A stretch of DNA of 64,000 nucleotides from Bog-159 sp049511415. GTDB lineage: Bacteria > Acidobacteriota > Terriglobia > Bryobacterales > Bryobacteraceae. The position numbers and the translations under genes were made by a program. This document shows positions 32,769 to 41,193 of this stretch, piece after piece. The stretch spans positions 8,833-72,832 of the forward strand of contig JBEKYC010000033.1 of the NCBI GenBank assembly GCA_049511415.1, in the 5' to 3' direction. The notes beneath the pieces are model-generated. The model was not told the DNA's origin and made no database searches. It saw only the letters and a list, made by a program, of their open reading frames with translations. Numbering within the stretch: position 1 is the first letter of the stretch; each line of letters begins with the position of its first letter.

Positions 32769-33590
32769 ATGGGAATCATGCTGGAACGGCTCCACGCTGG
32801 CGTGTCCGCGAAAGACGCCCGCGTGTGCCTGTTCGATTTCGATGGCACCATTTCTCTGATCCGCTCCGGCTGGATGGACACGATGGTTCCCCTGATGGTT
32901 GAGATCCTGCTCGATCTGCGCACCGGCGAATCCGAAGCGGATGTGCGCCGCGTGGTGGAAGACTTCATCTGGCGGCTCACGGGCCAGCAGACCATCTATC
33001 AAATGATGGCTTTTGCGGACGAGGTTTCGCAGCGCGGCGGAACGGCGCTCGACCCGCTGCAATACAAGAAGATGTACCTTGATCGCCTGCATGCCCGCAT
33101 TTCGCACCGTCTGGATGAATTGCGGCGCGGACTGACTTCGCCCGACAAGTATCTGGTGCCCGGCACGCGCGCGTCGCTCGAAGCGCTACAGGAGCGCGGG
33201 CTGCAACTCTATCTTGCTAGCGGCACCGATCAGCCCTACATGCGCGAAGAAGCCGATCTGCTGGATATCGCGCGCTATTTCGACGGCCGCGTCTATGGCG
33301 CACTGGACGACTACCGCAGCTTCTCAAAAAAGATCCTGATCGCGCGTCTGATCGCCGCGTCGGAATTCCAGGGCGGAGAATTCCTGGGCTTCGGCGATGG
33401 CTACGTGGAGATCGAAAACATCAAGGAAGTAGGCGGTGTTGCTGTGGGCGTCGCCAGCGCCGAGCCGGAATGCCTGACCATCGACGAATGGAAGCGGCGC
33501 CGCCTGGCGGGCGTGGGAGCGGATTTCATTATTCCCAATTTCCTCTGCCGCGAAGAGTTGTTCGGGGCCCTATTTTCGAATGACCAGTAA
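32769..33590 (+). CDS. HAD-superfamily hydrolase
   Basis: The 273-residue phosphatase-like protein has motif I LFDFDGTISL (nucleophile Asp23 and acid Asp25), motif II LYLASGT, and motif III/IV around KKILIARLI and GFGDGYVEIENI. A helical cap (residues 35-140) suggests a small phospho-sugar substrate. It starts a tight cluster: the next gene overlaps it by 11 bases. The start at 32769 is followed by another in-frame ATG three codons on. The promoter region is shared with the SRPBCC-arsR operators. Confidence 0.85.
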   Translation: MGIMLERLHAGVSAKDARVCLFDFDGTISLIRSGWMDTMVPLMVEILLDLRTGESEADVRRVVEDFIWRLTGQQTIYQMMAFADEVSQRGGTALDPLQYKKMYLDRLHARISHRLDELRRGLTSPDKYLVPGTRASLEALQERGLQLYLASGTDQPYMREEADLLDIARYFDGRVYGALDDYRSFSKKILIARLIAASEFQGGEFLGFGDGYVEIENIKEVGGVAVGVASAEPECLTIDEWKRRRLAGVGADFIIPNFLCREELFGALFSNDQ

Positions 33591-34548
33591 ATATCCAGTC
33601 TTCGACCGAACGCGGCTGCGCATTCAGCCACTCGCCGATCGCGCCAGCGATCTGCATGTTTCGCACTGGCTGGGCCTCGATGAAATCGCCGCGCCGTTTG
33701 CCCACCCGGACCTGCCCGAAGTCGCCGCGCGCATAGCGGTGTCCCGCGGCCGAGGCGCGGCGTGCATTCTGATGATGGGCGCGCACGTGTTGCGCGCCGG
33801 CGTCAATCGCCAGATTATCGATCTCATCGCGCGCGGCTATATCCATCACATCGCGTTCAATGGCGCAGGCGTCATCCATGACTATGAGTTGGCGCGCATC
33901 GGCGCCACTACGGAGAGCGTGGCGCGTTACATTCGCACCGGGGAATTCGGCCTTTGGCGCGAGACCGGCGAACTGAACGAATGGGTTGAGGAGGCCGCGG
34001 CTGCCGGTCTGGGACTGGGCGAGAATGCCGGGCGGCGCATCGCAGAGAGTGACTATCCGCATCGCGATCTAAGTGTGCTCGCGGCTGCCTGGCGCGCGGA
34101 CGTGCCGGCCACCGTGCACGTGGGCATCGGCTACGACATCCTGCACGAACATCCCAATTGCAACGGCGCCGCCTTCGGCTCGGCCAGCTACCGCGATTTC
34201 CTGATCTTCGCGCGCACCATCGAACGGCTCGAGGGCGGCGTGTTGCTGAGCTTCGGCTCCGCCATTATGGCGCCCGAAGTATATCTGAAGGCCCTGGCCA
34301 TGGCACGCAACGTGGCGCATCAGGAGGGCCGTGTCATCCGCGATTTTGCCACGGCGGTTTTTGACTTGGTACCGATTGGCGGCGACATCCATCGTGAACT
34401 GCCCAAGACTGATGCGGGCTACTACTTCCGTCCCCAGAAGACCCTGCTGGTGCGGACGGTGGCCGATGGCGGCGCCAGCTTTTATTTTTGCGGCGACCAT
34501 CGCGCGACACTTCCCGCGCTGCGGCGCGCGATCCTGGAGCTGGAGTAA
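33580..34548 (+). CDS. Unassigned protein, faintly deoxyhypusine-synthase-like
   Basis: The 322-residue product has no family I can name with certainty. MMGAHVLRAGVNRQIIDLIA then HHIAFNGAGVIHDYELARIG has the order of a Rossmann-type NAD-binding fold and recalls the SSGxRxxIxxLV...TTAGGxEED region of deoxyhypusine synthases, and LLSFGSAIMAPEVYLKALAMA follows where the second nucleotide-contact would be. The characteristic catalytic lysine region of DHS was not located. It sits between a HAD phosphatase and a PfkB kinase with overlapping or near-touching frames (next ATG two bases after its stop), so it presumably shares their pathway. Confidence 0.6.
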   Translation: MTSKYPVFDRTRLRIQPLADRASDLHVSHWLGLDEIAAPFAHPDLPEVAARIAVSRGRGAACILMMGAHVLRAGVNRQIIDLIARGYIHHIAFNGAGVIHDYELARIGATTESVARYIRTGEFGLWRETGELNEWVEEAAAAGLGLGENAGRRIAESDYPHRDLSVLAAAWRADVPATVHVGIGYDILHEHPNCNGAAFGSASYRDFLIFARTIERLEGGVLLSFGSAIMAPEVYLKALAMARNVAHQEGRVIRDFATAVFDLVPIGGDIHRELPKTDAGYYFRPQKTLLVRTVADGGASFYFCGDHRATLPALRRAILELE

Positions 34549-34549
34549 G

Positions 34550-35548
34550 ATGCGCCCCGCCCAGATCCTGGCCGAATTCCCGCGGCTTTCCGCGCTGGTA
34601 GTCGGCGATATCTGCCTGGACCGCTGGTGCACGTACGATCCGGCCGCCTCCGAGCCGTCCCGCGAAACCGGCATCCCTCGTATTGGAGTGGTGCGCACGG
34701 AAGTCACGCCGGGCGCGGGCGGAACCGTTGCCAACAATCTGGCCGCGTTGGGTGTGGGCCGCGTCGCGGTGCTGGGCGCCATCGGCGATGATGGCTTCGG
34801 CTTCGAACTGGCGCGGGCGCTGGATGCCCGCCGTATTTCCGCCGAGTTATGCGTGCGTGCGCGCGATATCCAGACCTTCACTTACACCAAGGTCATCAAT
34901 GCACAAACCGAGTCGGAAGACCAGCCGCGGCTCGATTTTATCAATACCGCGCCGCTCCCGCCGGATGTGGAAAGCCGCATTCTGGACGGCGTGCAGATGA
35001 ACGTGGAGTCGTTCGACGTCATTCTGATTGCGGATCAGGCGGAAACTGGCCAGGGCGGTGTGGTGACGCCGGCCGTCCGGGAATTGCTGGCCGAGTTAGC
35101 GCCGCAATATCCGGACCGCATCTTCTGGGCCGACTCGCGCGCCCGTATCCAGCACTTTCGCAACGTGATCGTGAAGCCGAATTGGGCCGAAGCCGAAACG
35201 GCATGCCGCGCCATCTCCGGCGAGACGGATTTCGCGGCTTTGCGCCGCCACGCCAGAGCCCCGGTGATGTTCGTCACGCGCGGCGCAGATGGCGTCCTGG
35301 CAATCGATGCACACGGTGAAAGCTGGGTACACACGCAACCGGTGGCGAACCCAGTCGACATATGCGGGGCGGGCGATAGTTTCTCCGCCGGCGCGTCGAT
35401 GGCGCTGCGCGTGACCGGCTCGCCAGTGGAAGCCGCGCGATTCGGGAATCTGGTGGCATCCGTCACGATCATGCAGAAAGGAACCGGCACTGCCGCGCCG
35501 GAAGAGGTGCTGGCAGCATATGCCCGACAACCGGACTCTGGCGATTGA
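34550..35548 (+). CDS. PfkB-family carbohydrate kinase, RfaE/HldE N-domain-like
   Basis: The 332-residue ribokinase-fold enzyme has LVVGDICLDRWCTYDP, GAGGTVANNLAALGVG (substrate loop), KPNWAEAE and the PfkB signature NPVDICGAGDSFSAGAS with the catalytic Asp. It resembles the kinase half of HldE (heptose 7-phosphate kinase) but has no nucleotidyltransferase half. It overlaps the next gene (ROK kinase) by 29 bases, showing tight coupling. The sugar substrate is not known. Confidence 0.85.
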   Translation: MRPAQILAEFPRLSALVVGDICLDRWCTYDPAASEPSRETGIPRIGVVRTEVTPGAGGTVANNLAALGVGRVAVLGAIGDDGFGFELARALDARRISAELCVRARDIQTFTYTKVINAQTESEDQPRLDFINTAPLPPDVESRILDGVQMNVESFDVILIADQAETGQGGVVTPAVRELLAELAPQYPDRIFWADSRARIQHFRNVIVKPNWAEAETACRAISGETDFAALRRHARAPVMFVTRGADGVLAIDAHGESWVHTQPVANPVDICGAGDSFSAGASMALRVTGSPVEAARFGNLVASVTIMQKGTGTAAPEEVLAAYARQPDSGD

Positions 35549-36401
35549 CGTCGGCGGCACTAAGTTTTCGATTGCCGTTTTCGACGGCGAACGCATGGTG
35601 CGCCGCGAATCGCGACGAACGGACGCCGCGGGCGGGCGGGATTGGATGCTGGATCAGATCTCCGGCATAGCGCGGGCCTGGCAGCGTGAGATGCCGTTCG
35701 ATCGCTGCGGGATCGGCTTCGGGGGGCCGGTAATCTTTAACGAGCAGCGGGTGGCTTTATCCACGCACGTGGGGGGCTGGCGCGATTTCCGGCTCAGCGA
35801 TTGGGTGCGCGACCTTTTAGGAGTGCCGGCTATCATGGACAACGACGCCAATGTGGGGGCGATCGGTGAAGGAAACTATGGCGCCGGGCGTGGGTTCTCG
35901 CCGCTTTTCTACATGACCCTATCGACCGGCATTGGCGGCGGCATCTACGCCGGCGGCCGGGTCTGGCGGGGCGCGGATTCCTATGGCGGCGAAATCGGCC
36001 ACCTGACGATCCGCCCGGACGGGCCTGAGTGCTTGTGCGGCTGGCACGGCTGTTTTGAGCGCATGTGCAGCGGCCTGTGGCTGGCGCGCGATTATGGGCG
36101 GACCGCCGTGGATTTGCTGCAAGACGCCACCTTTGTAAGCCGGTACGTCGTGGATCTGGCGCTTGGCTTGAAGGCCTGCATCATGCTTCTGAACCCCGCG
36201 CGAATCGTGATCGGCGGGGGCATCAGCAAGGCAGGCGAGCGCCTGTTCGTGCCGCTGCGCGCCGAGTTGCGGCGTCAGATCACCGACTGGTCGGGCGCCC
36301 GTATCGACGTAGTTCCGGCGGCGCTGGGCGACGATAGTGTGCTGTGGGGCGCGCTGGCGTTGGCGGAGTTGCCTTCGCAGGGGTTGTCTGCGAACCGATG
36401 A
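35520..36401 (+). CDS. ROK-family sugar kinase
   Basis: The 293-residue protein has the ATP-binding LAIDVGGTKFSIAVFDG, sugar-binding IMDNDANVGAIGEGNYG with the catalytic Asp, LSTGIGGGIYAGG, GGEIGHLTI and the zinc motif CLCGWHGCFE. It has no helix-turn-helix, so it is a kinase (glucokinase, N-acetylmannosamine or similar) and not a NagC-type repressor. It ends the four-gene cluster; pgsA starts 23 bases later but is unrelated. Confidence 0.88.
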   Translation: MPDNRTLAIDVGGTKFSIAVFDGERMVRRESRRTDAAGGRDWMLDQISGIARAWQREMPFDRCGIGFGGPVIFNEQRVALSTHVGGWRDFRLSDWVRDLLGVPAIMDNDANVGAIGEGNYGAGRGFSPLFYMTLSTGIGGGIYAGGRVWRGADSYGGEIGHLTIRPDGPECLCGWHGCFERMCSGLWLARDYGRTAVDLLQDATFVSRYVVDLALGLKACIMLLNPARIVIGGGISKAGERLFVPLRAELRRQITDWSGARIDVVPAALGDDSVLWGALALAELPSQGLSANR

Positions 36402-36424
36402 AAGCTATATATTTGGGATGAGCG

Positions 36425-37108
36425 ATGAATATCCCGAATCTACTGACTATTCTGCGGATCTTCTTCGTCCCGCTGCTGGTCGCCGCGCTGGTGCAGGAGC
36501 GCGTGGTGCTGCACGTGCGCGATGCGGACATCACGAATGTCTGGCTGGCGCTGGGCATTTTCCTTTGCGCGGCCAGCACGGACCTTCTGGATGGCTACCT
36601 GGCCAGACGCTGGCGGCAGATCACAACCATCGGCACGCTGCTTGATCCCATCGCCGACAAACTGTTGATCTCCGCTGCGCTCATCGCCCTGGTGCAAGTG
36701 CAGGCAGTGCCCGCCTGGATGGTCATTTTGATCGTGGGCCGCGAATTCGCCGTGTCGGGTCTGCGCGCTATCGCCGCGGCGGAAGGCTACACCATCAAAG
36801 CCAGCGATCTGGGGAAGACCAAGATGGTTTCCCAGGTGGCTGCTATTTCGTGTTTGCTGTTGAGTGTCCGGTATCCGGCGCTGCACACCACCGCGATCGT
36901 GCTGATGTGGGGCGTGGTGGTCTTTGCCATGCTTTCGGCATTCAGCTATTTTCGTAAGTTCTGGCGCCGCGTCGATGAAAGGGTCAAGAAGCGCCGGCGC
37001 CGCGAGCTGCTGTTGATTGAAAAGCGCAAGAAGCAGACGGCCTTGCGTCAGAGCGGTTCCGGGGCGGGGACTGCCGGCGCGGGCTTGGGCGAGGGCGGCA
37101 GAATCTGA
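36425..37108 (+). CDS. pgsA: CDP-diacylglycerol--glycerol-3-phosphate 3-phosphatidyltransferase
   Basis: The inner-membrane enzyme makes phosphatidylglycerol phosphate. The CDP-alcohol phosphotransferase motif D-G-x2-A-R-x8-G-x3-D-x3-D is exact (DGYLARRWRQITTIGTLLD then PIAD). MNIPNLLTILRIFFVP is the usual N-terminus, with about five membrane helices. The C-terminal 40 residues after KFWRRVDERVKK are a basic/low-complexity extension that overlaps the 3' end of the convergent rodZ-like gene by 61 bases. Confidence 0.92.
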   Translation: MNIPNLLTILRIFFVPLLVAALVQERVVLHVRDADITNVWLALGIFLCAASTDLLDGYLARRWRQITTIGTLLDPIADKLLISAALIALVQVQAVPAWMVILIVGREFAVSGLRAIAAAEGYTIKASDLGKTKMVSQVAAISCLLLSVRYPALHTTAIVLMWGVVVFAMLSAFSYFRKFWRRVDERVKKRRRRELLLIEKRKKQTALRQSGSGAGTAGAGLGEGGRI

Positions 37109-37929
37109 ACACCCTTGGCGGTGACTTCCACGATCCGGATCTGGCCCTTGGGTCCGAGATCGCCTGCCGGCTTTCCATTGACGGTCACGTGCAGATCACC
37201 GGCATTGCCGGTGCGAATTCGTATCGCGTCCGCGGCATCGAAGGCTTTTTCCGCGCCAGGCTGCAGGACGCCTTCCAGAATACTCTTGTTATCAGCCCAG
37301 ACATGCACCCATACATTTGAGTCAACCGCGAGCGAGACGTGCAGCCCAGCGCCCGATTCCGCCGCCGGCGTGCCATCCGATGGCGGGAGTTCGGTCTTGG
37401 ACGGAGTTTCCGGCGCGCCGGCCACCGTTGGAGGCACTGGCGCCGGCTCGGAAGCCTTGCGCACGGGCGCCGCGGAAGCACTGCGCGCAAGAGAGGTGCC
37501 TTGCACGGGCGGCGCCGGATGTCGGCTACGCAGCCACCAGGCATATAGCGCCGAACAGACGAGCATGACCGCAACCACGCCCGCCAGCGCCGGCAGCAGC
37601 GAGGAAGTCGAGCGGCTGCCGCCGTCCCATTCGGTGACGCGCGGCACTTTGAAGGCCGGTTCGGCGGGAGTCGCGAAACTCGGCAGATCCGTGGCTGGGC
37701 TGACCGCTTTCTCCACTTCGGCGGCCAAGCCTTCTTCGTCCAGGCCCAGAAACCGGGCGTACTGCCGTGCGAAGCTCTTCGCGAACACACCTCCAGGCAG
37801 CCGCTCGTACTGGTCCTGTTCAATGGCATCCAGCAAGCGGGCGGAGATTTTGGTTTCGCGGGAGATCTGCTCCAGGCTCAACTCTTTGCGCAGACGCTCG
37901 CGGCGCAACGTTTCACCTACGGAACTCAT
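37048..37929 (-). CDS. rodZ: RodZ-like helix-turn-helix membrane protein
   Basis: The 293-residue protein has an N-terminal cytoplasmic HTH (residues 5-70: GETLRRERLRKELSLEQIS, FAKSFARQYARFLGLD), one membrane helix at about 112-132, a Pro-rich linker, and a C-terminal DUF4115-like beta domain (HVSLAVDSNVWVHVWADNKS). RodZ links MreB to the cell-wall elongation machinery. The start codon is immediately next to a 12-base palindrome. Long 3' overlap with pgsA. Confidence 0.88.
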   Translation of the reverse strand: MSSVGETLRRERLRKELSLEQISRETKISARLLDAIEQDQYERLPGGVFAKSFARQYARFLGLDEEGLAAEVEKAVSPATDLPSFATPAEPAFKVPRVTEWDGGSRSTSSLLPALAGVVAVMLVCSALYAWWLRSRHPAPPVQGTSLARSASAAPVRKASEPAPVPPTVAGAPETPSKTELPPSDGTPAAESGAGLHVSLAVDSNVWVHVWADNKSILEGVLQPGAEKAFDAADAIRIRTGNAGDLHVTVNGKPAGDLGPKGQIRIVEVTAKGVQILPPSPKPAPAVPAPEPL

Positions 37930-37930
37930 A

Positions 37931-37942
37931 CACTGCGCAGTG
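37931..37942. promoter_or_regulatory. Perfect 12-base palindrome CACTGCGCAGTG
   Basis: It begins two bases upstream of the rodZ start codon, within its expected leader, and 13 bases before the plus-strand TATAAT. Candidate operator or mRNA structure. Confidence 0.45.
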
Positions 37943-37954
37943 ACCCCTAGAAGT

Positions 37955-37960
37955 TATAAT
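37955..37960 (+). promoter_or_regulatory. -10 box (TATAAT) of the methyltransferase gene
   Basis: Perfect TATAAT 33 bases before ATG 37993. The complementary strand reads TATTAT across it, so rodZ may be transcribed from the same spot. -35 is weak. Confidence 0.45.
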
Positions 37961-37992
37961 ACAACAGTAACTCCCGTGAACTTCCTTTTCAG

Positions 37993-38940
37993 ATGACTGC
38001 TTGTTTGGTGTGCGGCCAGCCCGCGTTCCGTCCGCTGTGTGCCGCCACCGACCGTCTGTACGGAACCACCCAGCGAGAGTTTCAAATCGTGGCTTGCGTC
38101 ACTTGCGGCTTGATACGGCTCGCCCCCACACCGGCCCCCGACGATCTGCGGGCGTATTATCCCGCGCATTACTGGTTCGAGCCGGATGACAGCCTCGCCG
38201 GTGGTCTGGCGGAGAGTTATCGCCGCCTGGTCCTGCGCGATCATGTGCGCTTTGTTACCCGCGCGTTAGCCGCAAGCCGCGAGACGGGCCCGATCCTCGA
38301 CGTAGGCTGTGGCGGCGGACTGTTTCCACGCATGCTGCGCGAGCAGGGCCTACCGGCCATGGGGCTGGATTCCTCGGTCGAAGCCGCCGCGGTGGCTTGG
38401 CGAGTGAACGGCGTGCCGGTGCTGTGCGGCGACTTGACGCAGGCTCCCGTGGCCGCGGGGTCCTGTGCCGCCATCACCATGTTTCACGTGCTCGAGCACG
38501 TCTACGATCCACGCGCTTACCTGGGGGTTGCGCGTGAACTGCTCAAGCCCGGCGGACGCCTGATCGCACAGGTCCCCAACGCGGCCTGTTGGCAGTTCCG
38601 CCTGCTGGGCGCGCACTGGAATGGAGTGGACGCTCCCAGGCATCTAACCGATTTCCGCGCGCGCGATCTGGAAGCATTGCTGGCAGCCGCGGGATTCGCA
38701 GTGGTGCGCCGCAAGTTCTTCTCGCTGCGGGACAATCCCGCGGGGCTCGCCACCAGCCTCGCGCCCGCGCTCGATCCCATGGCGCGCCGCGTGCGAGGTA
38801 TCCGCGAAACGGCGCACGTGAAGCTTGCGAAGGATCTGGCGTATTTCGCTCTAGTGGCCGCGAGCCTGCCTTTCACACTGCTGGAAGCGGCTTGCCGGGC
38901 CGGTTCGACAATCATGATCGAGGCGCGCATCCGGCCATGA
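37993..38940 (+). CDS. SAM methyltransferase with N-terminal zinc-ribbon-like motif
   Basis: The 315-residue protein begins with a CxxC...CxxC pattern (CLVCGQPAF and CVTCGLIRL), typical of methyltransferases acting on sugar or nucleotide-linked substrates. The class I core follows: ILDVGCGGGLFPRML, MGLDSS, MFHVLEHVYDP, ELLKPGGRLIAQVPN. The C-terminal ~90 residues hold two hydrophobic helices and may touch the membrane. It overlaps the next methyltransferase by four bases. Confidence 0.85.
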   Translation: MTACLVCGQPAFRPLCAATDRLYGTTQREFQIVACVTCGLIRLAPTPAPDDLRAYYPAHYWFEPDDSLAGGLAESYRRLVLRDHVRFVTRALAASRETGPILDVGCGGGLFPRMLREQGLPAMGLDSSVEAAAVAWRVNGVPVLCGDLTQAPVAAGSCAAITMFHVLEHVYDPRAYLGVARELLKPGGRLIAQVPNAACWQFRLLGAHWNGVDAPRHLTDFRARDLEALLAAAGFAVVRRKFFSLRDNPAGLATSLAPALDPMARRVRGIRETAHVKLAKDLAYFALVAASLPFTLLEAACRAGSTIMIEARIRP

Positions 38941-39641
38941 GCTATTCCGACATTGTGGATCGCCTGCCCGGTTGGCTCGCGCGCCATGTCCTACATTTCG
39001 AAGCCACGATCGAACGCGAGGTGGCGAATTTAGCCGCCAGTCTGCCGCTAGGTGCGCGCGTACTAGATGCCGGCGCAGGCGAAATGCGGCACGCGCGTTA
39101 CTTCGGACGCCAGCGCTACACGGGCGTGGATCTGGCGGTCGGCGACCACGCCTGGGACTACAGCCGGCTCCACGCACTGGCGGATCTGGCGGAACTGCCG
39201 TTCGCCTCCGGTTGCTTCCACGCCGCGATCCATATTGTCACGCTGGAGCATGTGCGCGAACCCGCCCGTGTCTTGGCCGAGATTGCGCGTACGATGGCTC
39301 CTGGCGCGCGGCTGCTCGCGATTGTGCCGCATGAATGGGAAGTGCACCAATCGCCGCATGATTATTTCCGCTTTACACGGCACGGGATGGCCTATTTGCT
39401 GGAGCGCGCCGGGCTGGTGGAGATCGAGTTGCGCCCGGTGGGCGGTTACTTCCGTCTGCTGTCGCGCCGCTTGCTAAACGGGCTACAATTCTTCACAGGG
39501 GGTCTCCGCTGGATCGGTTTCGTCCCCGCCGCGTTGTTACTGGCGCCGCCGGCCTTGCTGATGCCATTTCTGGATTTTCTGGACCGTGAACGCAACTTCA
39601 CCCTGGGATACGTATGCACCGCCACAAGACCGCCCTGTTGA
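38937..39641 (+). CDS. Type 11-like SAM methyltransferase
   Basis: The 234-residue protein has VLDAGAGEMRHARYF (SAM loop), GVDLAVGDHAWDYS, IHIVTLEHVREPARVL and APGARLLAIVPHEWEVH. The final 50 residues include a hydrophobic stretch (FVPAALLLAPPALLMPFLDF), suggesting membrane association like its neighbour. It is coupled to the upstream methyltransferase by an ATGA overlap and overlaps the peptidase gene by 28 bases, so the three are probably one transcript. Substrates unknown; envelope polysaccharide or lipid modification is a guess. Confidence 0.83.
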   Translation: MSYSDIVDRLPGWLARHVLHFEATIEREVANLAASLPLGARVLDAGAGEMRHARYFGRQRYTGVDLAVGDHAWDYSRLHALADLAELPFASGCFHAAIHIVTLEHVREPARVLAEIARTMAPGARLLAIVPHEWEVHQSPHDYFRFTRHGMAYLLERAGLVEIELRPVGGYFRLLSRRLLNGLQFFTGGLRWIGFVPAALLLAPPALLMPFLDFLDRERNFTLGYVCTATRPPC

Positions 39642-40486
39642 TACTGGTTGCCGTGGTGGGCTTAGCGTCCGCCGCGCCGGCCAAAGATTTCAGCGGCACG
39701 CGAGCCATGGACTACGCGCGCAAAGTCGTCTCTTTCGGACCCCGGCCGCCCGGATCGGCGGCGTTGCGCAACCTGCGCGCTTATATCCTGGCGCAATTGA
39801 AATTGGACAGCTGTGAAGTAAAGGAAGACGCCTTCACCGGGCAAACGCCGGGCGGGCCGATTCCCATGGTAAATATCATCGCGCGCTTCCCGGGTAAGTC
39901 GGGCCGCGCGGTGGTCTTCAGCGGCCATTACGACACCAAGAAAATGGCTGGCGTGCGCTTCGTGGGCGCGGACGATGGCGGTTCTTCCACGGCTTTCCTT
40001 TTGGAGATGGCCGAGGCCTTGCGCGGCGCCCAACATCGCGATGACATCTACCTGGTTTGGTTCGATGGCGAGGAGGCCTTCGGCGAATGGTCGGCTACGG
40101 ATAGCGTGTATGGGAGCCGCCACCTGGCGGAGCGCTGGGCCGCCGATAATACCATCGGTAAGATCAGAGCATTCTTCTTAGTCGATATGATCGGCGACAA
40201 AGACCTCGACATACTGGACGAGGAGAGCTCCTCGCGGGAGCTGCATCAGTTGGTCTGGAGCATGGCGCAACGCCTGGGTTATGGCAAGTACTTTCTGGAT
40301 TCCGGCGGACCCGTCGACGACGATCACATGCCGTTCGTGAAGATGGGTGTCAATGCCGTGGACCTGATCGACTTCGACAAGACTTACTGGCACACGCCGA
40401 ACGATACCATCGACAAACTGAGCGCGCATAGCTTCGACGTGGTGGGGATGGTGCTGATGGCGGCGCTGGGAGAGTTGGAGAAGTAA
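39614..40486 (+). CDS. Secreted M28-family zinc peptidase / glutaminyl cyclase-like protein
   Basis: The 290-residue protein has a signal peptide (MHRHKTALLILVAVVGLASA) and the M28 metal ligands: SGHYDTK, VGADDGGSSTAFLLE, WFDGEEAFGEWS, DMIGDKD and YWHTPNDT. The DGEEAF-to-GSRHLAERW arrangement is that of the glutaminyl-peptide cyclotransferase-like branch, so cyclisation of N-terminal Gln is an alternative to aminopeptidase activity. It acts in the periplasm. The start lies inside the preceding methyltransferase gene. Confidence 0.87.
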   Translation: MHRHKTALLILVAVVGLASAAPAKDFSGTRAMDYARKVVSFGPRPPGSAALRNLRAYILAQLKLDSCEVKEDAFTGQTPGGPIPMVNIIARFPGKSGRAVVFSGHYDTKKMAGVRFVGADDGGSSTAFLLEMAEALRGAQHRDDIYLVWFDGEEAFGEWSATDSVYGSRHLAERWAADNTIGKIRAFFLVDMIGDKDLDILDEESSSRELHQLVWSMAQRLGYGKYFLDSGGPVDDDHMPFVKMGVNAVDLIDFDKTYWHTPNDTIDKLSAHSFDVVGMVLMAALGELEK

Positions 40487-40567
40487 TTGGGGCAGGGCCT
40501 TGCACCGCAAGCAGATCCTGAAACTCTTCCCCCCTCCGGCTCGTCAGTGAAGAGTGTGCACAAGCGC

Positions 40568-41167
40568 ATGAGATCCCTGTTACTAGCAGCCCTACTTCTG
40601 GCCCCCGCGGCATCCGCCCAGCTCGTTTCAGTCGGCGTGCGCGGCGGCGTTCCCTTTACCGGCGGCTTCTCCAGCATCACGGATGTGCCGCCACCCGACT
40701 TTGACCGCAGCTACTCGGGTTCGAAAGAGTACATCGTCGGTGCGATGGTTGAGCTGCATTTACCACTCGGTTTTTCCGTGGAGGCGGACGCGCTTTATCA
40801 TCCGTTGAACCTATCCTCGCAAGTCAGCACGGGGACTGCGGTTTATACCGATTCCACGACCTACAACTCGTTTGAGTTCCCGGTTGTAGCAAAGTACCGA
40901 TTTCTGCACCTTCCATTGGTGAAGCCATTCGTGGAAGCAGGTCCGAGTTTTCGCGCGGCCGCGACGGCGGTCAACTATCTTTCACACGAGGGCCTGACGT
41001 TGGGAGGGGGCGTAGAAATCAAGCTGGGAAGACTGCGCCTGGAACCGGAGTTGCGTTACATACGATGGCGCGCGGATACTATGGTCAACCAGGACAACAT
41101 GCCCGTCAGCGGCCCTTCCATTTCGAACCTGAACCAGGCCGAACTTCTGGTTGGGATCGCGTTCTGA
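40568..41167 (+). CDS. Outer-membrane beta-barrel protein
   Basis: The 199-residue protein has a signal peptide MRSLLLAALLLAPAASAQ, then SVGVRGGVPFTGGF and alternating amphipathic strands (YSGSKEYIVGAMVELHLP, EFPVVAKYRFLHLPLVKPF, LGGGVEIKLGRLRLEPELRY) ending in VGIAF with C-terminal Phe. This is the outer-membrane beta-barrel (OmpA-like/PF13568-type) pattern with about eight strands. The start at 40568 is preferred because it gives the signal peptide. Function unknown. Confidence 0.8.
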   Translation: MRSLLLAALLLAPAASAQLVSVGVRGGVPFTGGFSSITDVPPPDFDRSYSGSKEYIVGAMVELHLPLGFSVEADALYHPLNLSSQVSTGTAVYTDSTTYNSFEFPVVAKYRFLHLPLVKPFVEAGPSFRAAATAVNYLSHEGLTLGGGVEIKLGRLRLEPELRYIRWRADTMVNQDNMPVSGPSISNLNQAELLVGIAF

Positions 41168-41175
41168 AGACCCCC

Positions 41176-41184
41176 TGCTATAAT
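41176..41184 (+). promoter_or_regulatory. Extended -10 promoter TGcTATAAT upstream of xdhC
   Basis: A perfect extended -10 element ends 9 bases before the xdhC ATG at 41194, leaving a predicted leader of only a few bases (leaderless mRNA). Confidence 0.6.
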
Positions 41185-41193
41185 TGCACCTGA

